In this document: positions 17,401-24,063 of the stretch, piece after piece
Position numbering within the stretch: the stretch's first letter is position 1
Layout: every line of letters starts with the position of its first letter
Assembly: GCA_965661945.1 (NCBI GenBank)
Contig: CBFIFP010000006.1
Span: 1 to 64,000, forward strand
Direction of reading: 5' to 3'
DNA: 64,000 nucleotides
DNA from: JAJRPT01 sp965661945
GTDB lineage: Bacteria > Bacteroidota > Ignavibacteria > Kapaibacteriales > UBA2268
Program-made: the position numbers and the translations under genes
Notes under the pieces: model-generated
The model's input: only the letters and a program-made list of their open reading frames with translations
Told to the model about the DNA's origin: nothing
Database searches by the model: none

Positions 17401-19539
17401 ACAATTAATCTCTTCAATGTAAATTCTATCAAAATATATAGAATCCTCTAATGGTTGGAAAGTAACTCTTACTTCTCTTTTATCATTTATACCAATATTC
17501 TGAACTGCTCCACCAGAAATAAAAAATCTATCACCTTGGTATAAATATGTTCTTATTCTTGTTAAATCATTACCTGTGTTACTAACGTCAAACCCCAGTT
17601 CTCTTGTTTGTCCAATGTAAACATCTCCAAAATCCAAGGTATCAATTTCTACATCAAACCTTGGGTCGATACCTCTACCAGTTACATAAACTACTTTTCT
17701 TATTGTGCAGCCCCCAGAACGAGCGTTGAAGACAATAGAATCATTATAAACTCCAGCAACTGTGGGCTTAAAAGAAAAAAATCTTTGCTGGTAACTTCTA
17801 TTGGGTTGTAAAGTAACTGGATTATTTACCCTCATACCAGAAAATTGGTCAGGAATTTCAATACTTGTCATTTGTATATCATCAAAGCTTAAATTTTCCC
17901 AATAATAAATATAAGGAACTTCGTTTTGATTTATACACCTTGAGCCAAAATTTACGGAATCTATTGGATTACCTTGGTTAGTTAATATTCCAATAACTTC
18001 TGTAACGGTACCAACCATTGGTATAATCTTTTCACCTTCACAATTATCATTTGAAATGATTTTTAATTCATCTACATAAGAGTTAGTTATATTTTCAGAA
18101 AAAAACCTAACAGTAACATCGACACTTCCACCAATTGGAATAGTAAAAGGAAGAGAAGGAGAAACAACCCTAAAAATATTTGGTATATTATTTTGAAATC
18201 CAGTTATTGTTATTGGTCTGTTAGTTTCAGTATTTGTGGTATTATTAAAAATCTTAAATGTAATATCTCTATATGGCTCTTCAATACAGTTTGCTAGTAA
18301 ATTCCCAAATATAAGTGAGTCGGTTGAATAGTCTAACTCAGTAATTCTATGTATTTCAATTTCGCCAGTATCAAATACATTTCTTCCACATCTATTACTT
18401 CTTTGAACAAAGAATCTATATGTTTCTTTGCCAACAAAATCAGCATTAACTGTTACGGATGCAGTAACAACATTATTCTTATCAAGAGGTTGACTATTAT
18501 TAGATCTGGGATTTAAAACAAGTCCATTTCGATTAATATTATATACATTCTGACCATTTATTTTTTTATATCCAGTAATCCAATATCTTTCTCCACCGCA
18601 AGTTGAAGTATCAGTAAAAGTCCAAGTATAAGTTTTTTGTTTAACACATTTAATAGTATCAGGAAAACTTGGAAAACTAATTTTATTAAATGGTTGCGAC
18701 ATCGGTCTTCTTGGGTTAGAACCATTATCACAACGTGCTCCATTTCTCAATAACCCTTCTCTATTGTTACCTGTAGCATCGCAAATTCTAAATGATGCCG
18801 GCAAAGAATTACATCTATAATAAACTTCCAAACCAGCATCATCTCCATTCAAACCTAATCCAATATTACAGTTTATTTCATATTCACTTAAAGCTCTACT
18901 CCAAACCCGAATTTCATCAAACTCACCCAGAGTAGTTCTAAAAACTCCACCTGTGTTGTATAAAGCATTTGTACCACCAACTTGCATTCCAAGATTAGAT
19001 GAGGGATTTCGAAGAGCATTAGCAGGATATTGAGCGTTTCGCATACTCACTTTTAAATCACCATCAAGATAAATAGAGGCAAACTGGTCAGAAGGTGACC
19101 ATGTAACTGCAAGGTGAAACCATTTATTCCAAAGAGTATCAGCTATATTATAGCTAGCGATTGTATTATCTTCTTCACCTAAATTTGTATTTGCATTATT
19201 AACTTCAAAAACAATATTTTTATTTCTGTCAATATAAACCACCCAAGAATCATTTTGATTAGAAAATGGTCCCCAAACCCCACCAATATAAACTCTATCT
19301 ACTCCAGGTTGTTCAAATAATTTAATGTGAGTCTCAAATGTAAAGCCATTTCTAAGATTATTAAAAGAATCAAAGTTTTGTATATCAAGATAATGAGGGG
19401 CGCTTCCTGTAGAGCGAGTAAACATCATAACTCTAGCAACGCAACCAGTTACGTTACCAACGTCGCAATCTCCCACAGAAAATAGTTTTTGGGAAGAAAA
19501 AAGAATAAAAATAAATAAAATTATTTTGTAAATTTTCAT
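14458..19539 (-). CDS. Giant LamG and ASH-domain surface protein with T9SS sorting domain
   Basis: A 1,693-residue secreted protein. A Sec signal peptide (about 1-21) is followed by a LamG/concanavalin A-like domain at about 35-230 (FETHIKLFEQPG, WFHLAVTWSP, LGEFDEIRVWSRALSEYEI). Then come many beta-sandwich repeats of the choice-of-anchor D/ASH type, recognisable by phrases such as LDFGDVYIGQTRELGFDVSN and DSIYFDRIYIEE. A cohesin-like segment may lie near 1250-1340 and 1480-1580. The last ~75 residues are a T9SS type A sorting domain. It heads the operon with DUF1800 and DUF1501. A role as a long adhesin or scaffold on the surface is inferred from its architecture. Confidence 0.88.
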   Translation of the reverse strand: MKIYKIILFIFILFSSQKLFSVGDCDVGNVTGCVARVMMFTRSTGSAPHYLDIQNFDSFNNLRNGFTFETHIKLFEQPGVDRVYIGGVWGPFSNQNDSWVVYIDRNKNIVFEVNNANTNLGEEDNTIASYNIADTLWNKWFHLAVTWSPSDQFASIYLDGDLKVSMRNAQYPANALRNPSSNLGMQVGGTNALYNTGGVFRTTLGEFDEIRVWSRALSEYEINCNIGLGLNGDDAGLEVYYRCNSLPASFRICDATGNNREGLLRNGARCDNGSNPRRPMSQPFNKISFPSFPDTIKCVKQKTYTWTFTDTSTCGGERYWITGYKKINGQNVYNINRNGLVLNPRSNNSQPLDKNNVVTASVTVNADFVGKETYRFFVQRSNRCGRNVFDTGEIEIHRITELDYSTDSLIFGNLLANCIEEPYRDITFKIFNNTTNTETNRPITITGFQNNIPNIFRVVSPSLPFTIPIGGSVDVTVRFFSENITNSYVDELKIISNDNCEGEKIIPMVGTVTEVIGILTNQGNPIDSVNFGSRCINQNEVPYIYYWENLSFDDIQMTSIEIPDQFSGMRVNNPVTLQPNRSYQQRFFSFKPTVAGVYNDSIVFNARSGGCTIRKVVYVTGRGIDPRFDVEIDTLDFGDVYIGQTRELGFDVSNTGNDLTRIRTYLYQGDRFFISGGAVQNIGINDKREVRVTFQPLEDSIYFDRIYIEEINCSNVRQFVLRGRGVTNAFEYNPKEIRTLNVLACSNRMDTIFIKNATDNSIELTNFQLLDPSTKFNIIEPNNGNLNGYRYSLPARDSLMFVVDYVPNDVSGDRADQSRLTYQALGLDWELKVIGTSVVPKVYMTREVNYGTLEVGELSEEIVVVENISNAEILLDSVMLVSNNNSFRIIDPIGLINRVLKPRDSMHVRIEFEPESDTEFRAQLFSMVSQPCQIPQQFAVSSDLIGWGRVVPLEITQIALTMGQVKPCDCSTVEIPLRNRARFNDLQIDSIWLDDIYRNAPIIDAQPEHFSFTSKNFGGSFPYDIKVKEVDTLKVSYCPRGPWDRDSLLHNAAIHIKASGPGWEVQDEVYLDGIQMLIFETSPKFIEFPPTRVDTLSVEQYSDVKIPFVDVNQANEPITIDSITFEPDNKVFFAYSSLGDDFPITIEKPDSLILGVNFKPRAAREYIAKMNIHFSRPCNLIDSTIIVYGRGFAPVFGLSFEFEDQQQNNPIDTFMIPSCDTLTLPIYSNRSIPGEIVDIYCNIKYDKNKFEFVGATSDYLDTNCYDYIPLITEYSATFGSEFLLKNFCYVDSLKPIFYAKFIPAIGFNSGYDKFLIDSIRFDTEEVILFDIIAERDSAYGEVRFADHKILNEINFDSVRVLECVTDTLLILNTGELDILVDDLIQPISDIRLLEIMPIFGDTLFVGDTLFAVFEFCPTQIYQYDSLLISDVLNPCKLTENTRLAGISYAPLFQVKSDISQMFDIIDTIFVNHNDTIIVPVFINNDFFANYNNTDYWIENLGFKVEIDYNPRAIKYLESESYYNYTDNSLLGRLRFDFSGLDSMTAGQILHLKFLGTVSDSVYSVFDLNITEFKADLMFLDLQGESQYAVVNSEGACNITILDFDTPLPYLSVNYPNPWSDNTSFDLNLENDDIVDFRVYSSDGKLMFVIFDNKNVSKGSYKIDLVGRYFENGVYFYELKSNSINKSGQMIKLK

Positions 19540-19572
19540 ACACTAATTTACACATAAATTCTAAAACAATTA

Positions 19573-19580
19573 CAAAAATA
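19573..19580 (-). promoter_or_regulatory. TAnnTTTG box upstream of the LamG-DUF1800-DUF1501 operon
   Basis: On the minus strand the bases read TATTTTTG, 34 bases before the ATG at 19539. No good TTTG -33 box was found at 19-21 bases, so this is a weak call. Confidence 0.3.
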
Positions 19581-19670
19581 TATAAAAAATATATTAATTA
19601 AAAATAACTCATAATAAATCAATTTATTTTTTGGAATAATATCTTAAAATATGGGCAAAAAAAAAGTCGT

Positions 19671-19697
19671 AAAAAAAGCCCCCTGAGAAGAGGGCTT
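19671..19697 (-). terminator. Terminator of the aminolipid/OmpA operon
   Basis: On the minus strand the stem AAGCCC/GGGCTT with an extra CT/AG pair and a short GAGA-type loop runs into seven T residues, 40 bases after the stop of the OmpA-like gene. Confidence 0.8.
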
Positions 19698-19736
19698 GAT
19701 TTACTATTAAATTTAATTCAACATATAATAAAATAT

Positions 19737-20612
19737 TTATTTTATTACTTCAAATATTTCTTCTAAGTTTGGAGTTAATATTATCTCAGTACGGCGGTTG
19801 AAAGACCTCGCCTCAGCCGTTGATTCTTCCTTTACAGGCATGTATTCACTTTTTCCAGATGCAATCATTCTTTTAGGGTCAACCTCACCTTCCTTCTGAA
19901 GGAAATTCACTACTTCAGTTGCCCTTAAAACCGAAAGTTCCCAGTTATCTTTAAATCTGTAACCAGAAGTAACTGCTTGGTCATCGGTATGCCCTTCAAC
20001 TAAAATATTAATATCTTCATTTTCATTCAAAACTACTGCTAAGTCTTTCAAAGCATCTTTTCCCTGAGAATCAATTTTAGTAGAGCCAGAACTGAAAAGA
20101 AGCTGATTTGAAAGCGAAACATAAACTTTACCATTTCTAATATCAACAGTTAGTCCTTTGTCTCTAAAGCCAAGAAGAGCGTTTGAAATTTTTTCTCTTA
20201 GAGAATTCATTTTCTGATCTCTTTCAGCTAACAATCTTTTTATTTCTTCTAACTGATCAGAGGTCTTTGAAAGTTGGAAATCTGTTTTAATTTTATCAGC
20301 TTGCATTTCTTCTAATCTGCTTAAAAGTTCTTGAGTTTCCCCACTCGCTTTATTTTTCAAATTATTATAATTGTCTTTCGCATTCATCAACTGAGTTTGA
20401 AGATTTTTAATATTTTCAGCAAACTTCTTATTTGTTGAAAGTTCATTTTCAATTCTACCTTCTAAACCTTTGATAACTTGATGCATAGAATCAACAACTA
20501 AATCTAAAGAATCACGTGAATAAACCACTGATTCGTACTTAGATTTAGAAACACATGAATCTAAAATAAGAATTGTTATAATTGATAGTACAATTATTTT
20601 TATAAACTTCAC
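19737..20612 (-). CDS. OmpA-family lipoprotein with coiled coil
   Basis: A 291-residue protein. A lipoprotein signal ends in the lipobox LDSC, with the Cys at residue 20. Residues about 40-145 form a heptad-rich coiled coil (SRLEEMQADKIKTDF and similar). The C-terminal ~130 residues are an OmpA/MotB peptidoglycan-binding domain (SSGSTKIDSQGKDAL, VEGHTDDQAV, NRRTEIILTP). The protein should anchor the outer membrane to peptidoglycan. The GTG at 20612 is preferred because TAGGTG lies just upstream and the lipobox length is then normal; an alternative in-frame GTG lies at 20621. It ends the operon with two acyltransferase genes, so it may help envelope stability. Confidence 0.88.
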   Translation of the reverse strand: MKFIKIIVLSIITILILDSCVSKSKYESVVYSRDSLDLVVDSMHQVIKGLEGRIENELSTNKKFAENIKNLQTQLMNAKDNYNNLKNKASGETQELLSRLEEMQADKIKTDFQLSKTSDQLEEIKRLLAERDQKMNSLREKISNALLGFRDKGLTVDIRNGKVYVSLSNQLLFSSGSTKIDSQGKDALKDLAVVLNENEDINILVEGHTDDQAVTSGYRFKDNWELSVLRATEVVNFLQKEGEVDPKRMIASGKSEYMPVKEESTAEARSFNRRTEIILTPNLEEIFEVIK

Positions 20613-20630
20613 TATAAACACCTATATTTA

Positions 20631-21467
20631 TTAATAGAAATATCTTTCTTTAAAAATTTCTTTAACAGCATTGATTTCTAAAACTAACAAGAATGAAGTA
20701 GCATTAAATGTTGGCTCATTTCCACAAGATTTAATCAAAGCCCCACCTTGTTCAGTTATAGTTAAATATTTTTTCAATAGAGGAGGAACAAAAAATCCTA
20801 AATCAGCAATTATAGTATTCAAAACTTTAAGGTCTTTTCTTGGGTCATCTGAGTCTAATTTGCTCATAATAAAATTATAATCTTCTTCTATAAGTTTAAA
20901 CTCATACTTTGCTGTAGCCATACCATCATAATCAGCGTACCATTTATCAACGAATGCCTTAATATAATTTTTTGCTTTATCAGAAAAACTATTTCCAACT
21001 GAAATAGTTCCGTACATATATTTTAATTCTGGATTTCTTTTAAAATAAATTCCAATTCCATACCACAAAGAATCAAGATAATTACCAGCCCAATATTTCT
21101 TTTGGATAAAACTTCTTCCAAGCTCTAACATTTCATTACTATTATGATAAAAACTATTATTCAATGTGTAATTATTACTCACGTGAGAAATTAATTTACC
21201 ATCTATCATTAAATTACACATTTTTGTAACTCTGTAAGAACCAATTATTTCCTCATCATTAGTAATAATAATTTGAGTATATATCAAATCAAAGTCATCT
21301 ATATCAACAACTTTATTTGTACCTGCGCCAATGAGTCCAAAGGTTTCACTTCTTAGCTGTCCTAGTCGGTGTAATATTGGGTCGTTTAAATCATCAAATT
21401 TTAAAAGGTATATATAAACTTTACCTTTAATAAAATCTGGTTTGTGATTCTTTAATAATTCTATCAA
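20631..21467 (-). CDS. GNAT-fold N-acyltransferase, OlsB/GlsB type (aminolipid synthesis)
   Basis: A 278-residue protein of the acetyltransferase family used to N-acylate ornithine or glycine with a 3-hydroxy fatty acyl group. Visible motifs are RLGQLRSETFG near the start, EEIIGSYRVTK, the block LELGRSFIQKKYW at about 115-127, and YMYGTISVGNSF. These match OlsB/GlsB and the so-called hemolysin-like N-acyltransferases. A PlsC-like gene directly upstream encodes the likely second step. Glycine lipids (GlsB/GlsA) are known in Bacteroidetes, so that product is more likely than ornithine lipid, but the amino acid cannot be read from sequence. The start is TTG; no ATG fits upstream. Confidence 0.82.
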   Translation of the reverse strand: MIELLKNHKPDFIKGKVYIYLLKFDDLNDPILHRLGQLRSETFGLIGAGTNKVVDIDDFDLIYTQIIITNDEEIIGSYRVTKMCNLMIDGKLISHVSNNYTLNNSFYHNSNEMLELGRSFIQKKYWAGNYLDSLWYGIGIYFKRNPELKYMYGTISVGNSFSDKAKNYIKAFVDKWYADYDGMATAKYEFKLIEEDYNFIMSKLDSDDPRKDLKVLNTIIADLGFFVPPLLKKYLTITEQGGALIKSCGNEPTFNATSFLLVLEINAVKEIFKERYFY

Positions 21468-21493
21468 GTTGTATCTCTTAAAGTTTAATAAAG

Positions 21494-22333
21494 TTAAACA
21501 AAATACTTTTCTAATTTGTTTGAATGAATATCTATGTTATAAACATATTCTTTCAAAATTTCAGTCAATTCTCGATCATTTTTTATATCATCGAAAACCT
21601 TTGAACCAACTAAACTACCAAATTTAAAATTCAAAATATAATTCTTCTTCCTAAACATTTCACCAGGTAATAAAAAAGTAGCAATAGACTTTTCCATTTT
21701 GGCTAAGATATAGAATATATATGAATTTCTACCTGAAATAAAAATTGGTAAAATAGGAGCATTAAATTTTCTTGCAATTGTTATTGCCCCTTTGTTCCAC
21801 TTGGGATCTCTAATTTTCCCTTTAACTAATCTAGAAACCATTCCTGCTGGAAAAAATATAACACACTCATCATTTTTCATCATCTTACTTATTTTAAGTA
21901 AATTCTCTCTTTGAGATTTTGTGTTATATAAATCTACAGGTAAAAATAAATTATTTAAATTTGTTAAATTACTTAATAAATCATTTACTACTATTTTTGC
22001 CTCTGGCCTTACTTTTCTGACCATTTCAACTATACTTAAACCATCTAAAGCGCCAAGAGGATGATTAGCAACTATTACTAATTTTCCAGCTTTTGGAATT
22101 CTTTCAAGTTCTTTCTCATCATAACTATACTTAAAATTTAGCATCTTAAAAACTGCTCTTGTATAATCAAGGTCAAATAAGTTTTGTGATTTCCTAATAA
22201 AACCATTTATTTCTTTTAAATGAAGTATTTTACTAATAACAAAAAAAGCAAAACTTAAAACAAACTTAGGATATTTTTCAAATATCTTTGGGTTCTTGGA
22301 CTTAATTAATTCTTCTAAATTTATCTCTTTCAT
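21494..22333 (-). CDS. Lysophospholipid acyltransferase-like O-acyltransferase (PlsC/OlsA/GlsA type)
   Basis: A 279-residue membrane-associated acyltransferase. The catalytic motif is NHPLGALDG, His and Asp separated by five residues as in the hemolysin-like branch rather than the HX4D of classical PlsC. The second motif VIFFPAGMVSR corresponds to the phosphate- or acceptor-binding FPEGTRS block. It should transfer a second fatty acyl chain onto the hydroxyl of an N-acylated amino acid made by the next gene. It starts 3 bases after the Dabb-domain gene and lies 26 bases before the N-acyltransferase, so co-transcription is very likely. Confidence 0.82.
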   Translation of the reverse strand: MKEINLEELIKSKNPKIFEKYPKFVLSFAFFVISKILHLKEINGFIRKSQNLFDLDYTRAVFKMLNFKYSYDEKELERIPKAGKLVIVANHPLGALDGLSIVEMVRKVRPEAKIVVNDLLSNLTNLNNLFLPVDLYNTKSQRENLLKISKMMKNDECVIFFPAGMVSRLVKGKIRDPKWNKGAITIARKFNAPILPIFISGRNSYIFYILAKMEKSIATFLLPGEMFRKKNYILNFKFGSLVGSKVFDDIKNDRELTEILKEYVYNIDIHSNKLEKYFV

Positions 22334-22336
22334 AAC

Positions 22337-22645
22337 TTAAAATATGTAATCTACATATTGAGTCTTTTCGCGTACTTTATTTAAAAAATCTACAAGTTCT
22401 AAATGTAAAAAATGATTTTTGTAATTTTCTAAATCTTCAAAATTATGAAAAATTGAATCAATAACAATATCAAATGCTTTTGGGCTTTCTGGATTATATA
22501 CATTCAAACCACATTTCATCTCAATTACGCCTTCGATATTCTTTTCAAATTCGTCTATCATTTGCTTAGCAATTACCAAATTCTCTGACTTCTCGCGCCC
22601 ATCAGCAAAATCAAAAAATTTCATCATTACGATATGCTTAATCAT
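22337..22645 (-). CDS. Dabb (stress-responsive alpha/beta barrel) domain protein
   Basis: A 102-residue protein covering a single Dabb domain: the opening IKHIVMMKF with its conserved His, the middle AFDIVIDSIFHNFEDLENY, and HLELVDFLNKV near the end. Members form dimeric ferredoxin-like barrels, and their substrates are mostly unknown. The ATG at 22645 is preferred to an upstream TTG (22657). It is first in the aminolipid operon, overlapping closely with the acyltransferase gene. Any enzymatic link to lipid synthesis is unproven. Confidence 0.82.
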   Translation of the reverse strand: MIKHIVMMKFFDFADGREKSENLVIAKQMIDEFEKNIEGVIEMKCGLNVYNPESPKAFDIVIDSIFHNFEDLENYKNHFLHLELVDFLNKVREKTQYVDYIF

Positions 22646-22677
22646 TGTATTTTTCAAAATTTACATAAACAATTTTT

Positions 22678-22685
22678 CAAAATTA
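22678..22685 (-). promoter_or_regulatory. TAnnTTTG box for the Dabb/aminolipid operon
   Basis: TAATTTTG on the minus strand, 33 bases before the ATG at 22645, in the divergent region shared with dcd. The -33 box is not clear. Confidence 0.3.
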
Positions 22686-22730
22686 ATGTATTTTAGTTAA
22701 ATTGCAATTTTAAATTTCAAAAAAAAAAAA

Positions 22731-23258
22731 ATGATATTATCAGGTAAAGAAATTAAAAAGAGAATCGGCGGTGATATACTTATCGAGCCATACTCCGAAA
22801 AGCAATTAAATCCAAATAGTTACAACCTAAAACTTCATAATGAATTGATGGTTTACGATAGTCCTATATTGGATATGAAAAAACCAAATTCAGCTTCTAA
22901 ACTTATAATTCCAGAAGATGGATTATTACTTGAAACGGGAAAACTTTACCTTGGTAGGACTTTGGAATATACTGAAACTAATAATCTTGTGCCAATGCTT
23001 GAAGGTAGGTCTTCAATAGGAAGACTTGGATTGTTTATTCACATTACTGCTGGTTTTGGAGATGTTGGATTTTCTGGATTCTGGACTTTAGAAATGCTTT
23101 GTGTCCAACCAGTTAAAATTTACCCTGGTGTTGAAATTTGCCAAATATTTTATCATACAATTGAAGGTGATTTCGAAACCTACGAAGGTGGAAAATATCA
23201 AAAAAATAGTGGAATTCAAGCATCTATGCTTTATAAAGATTTTGAAAGAGAAAATTAA
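22731..23258 (+). CDS. dcd: dCTP deaminase
   Basis: A 175-residue cytosolic enzyme converting dCTP to dUTP, the precursor for dTTP synthesis. The conserved EGRSSIGRLGL lies at 91-101, and the catalytic Glu is E121 in GFSGFWTLE, preceded by HITAGFGDVGF. The C-terminal segment KYQKNSGIQAS matches the nucleotide-covering tail. The family is usually 170-195 residues, so it is complete. The ATG follows a long A tract. pyrE follows 53 bases downstream, giving a small pyrimidine-nucleotide unit. Confidence 0.93.
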   Translation: MILSGKEIKKRIGGDILIEPYSEKQLNPNSYNLKLHNELMVYDSPILDMKKPNSASKLIIPEDGLLLETGKLYLGRTLEYTETNNLVPMLEGRSSIGRLGLFIHITAGFGDVGFSGFWTLEMLCVQPVKIYPGVEICQIFYHTIEGDFETYEGGKYQKNSGIQASMLYKDFEREN

Positions 23259-23311
23259 ACAAATTACTTTAAACTAAGAATAATTTTATAAATCAAGTAA
23301 ATTAGAAAATT

Positions 23312-23848
23312 ATGAATATTGAACAAAAAAAAGATTTAGCAAAACATGTTTTTAAAATTGCACATTTAACTGGCGAATTTAAGCTAAGAAGTGGGGTTAC
23401 CAGTAACGAGTATTTTGATAAATATCAATTTGAATCAAATCCCGAACTTCTTGTTTCTATAGCAATTCAAATTAACCATTTAGTTAATCAATTAGATTAT
23501 GACTATCTTGCAGCTTTAGAAATGGGCGGCATTCCAATCGCAACCGCTATGGCAATGATGAATAAAAAATCTATGGTCTTTGTTAGAAAAGAAGCTAAAC
23601 AATATGGAACAGCTAAATTAGCCGAAGGTCCTGATATTCAAAATAAAGATTTGCTTATAGTTGAAGACGTAGTTACAAGTGGAGGACAAATAATTATATC
23701 CGCTAATGACTTAAGAGAAAGAGGTGCAAAAGTTGAAAAAGCGGTATGCGTTATAGACAGAGAAGCTGGTGGAAGAGAAAAACTAAAAGCTGAAGGAATT
23801 GAATTAATCTCACTTTTTACTATGACAGAACTTAAAGCATCACAATAA
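23312..23848 (+). CDS. pyrE: Orotate phosphoribosyltransferase
   Basis: A 178-residue enzyme joining orotate and PRPP to give orotidine monophosphate in de novo UMP synthesis. The PRPP-binding motif LIVEDVVTSGG spans about residues 115-125, the substrate loop RKEAKQYGTAKLAEG precedes it, and LRSGVTSNEYFDKYQ near residue 25 is the typical N-terminal orotate-site segment. Length is normal. It sits after dcd and before a strong bidirectional terminator. Confidence 0.93.
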   Translation: MNIEQKKDLAKHVFKIAHLTGEFKLRSGVTSNEYFDKYQFESNPELLVSIAIQINHLVNQLDYDYLAALEMGGIPIATAMAMMNKKSMVFVRKEAKQYGTAKLAEGPDIQNKDLLIVEDVVTSGGQIIISANDLRERGAKVEKAVCVIDREAGGREKLKAEGIELISLFTMTELKASQ

Positions 23849-23940
23849 TTAGTAAATAAGTGTCAATAAATTATAATTAAAAAAAAGTTTAAACTTCAAT
23901 TAATAAAACTAGAAAACTTAAAACTAGAAATGTAAATTAA

Positions 23941-23971
23941 AAAAAAAGCCGAATCAAATTCGGCTTTTTTA
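23941..23971. terminator. Bidirectional terminator after pyrE
   Basis: A perfect stem of about 12 bp, AAAAAGCCGAAT with ATTCGGCTTTTT, has a 3-base CAA loop and A/T tracts on both sides. It lies between pyrE and the converging S9 peptidase gene. Confidence 0.92.
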
Positions 23972-24002
23972 TTTATTTTTCAGGAATATTCGTCATATAG
24001 AT

Positions 24003-24024
24003 AGATATCTTCTTCTAGATATCT
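24003..24024. repeat. Paired AGATATCT palindromes
   Basis: Two copies of the self-complementary octamer AGATATCT flank the six bases TCTTCT, so the site is both a direct and an inverted repeat. It lies just past the pyrE terminator, 40 bases from the 3' end of the S9 peptidase gene. It may be a small hairpin or a dyad binding site; no function is evident. Confidence 0.4.
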
Positions 24025-24063
24025 TCGGCGCTTTCTATAAAATCTCACACATCTATAAAAAAA

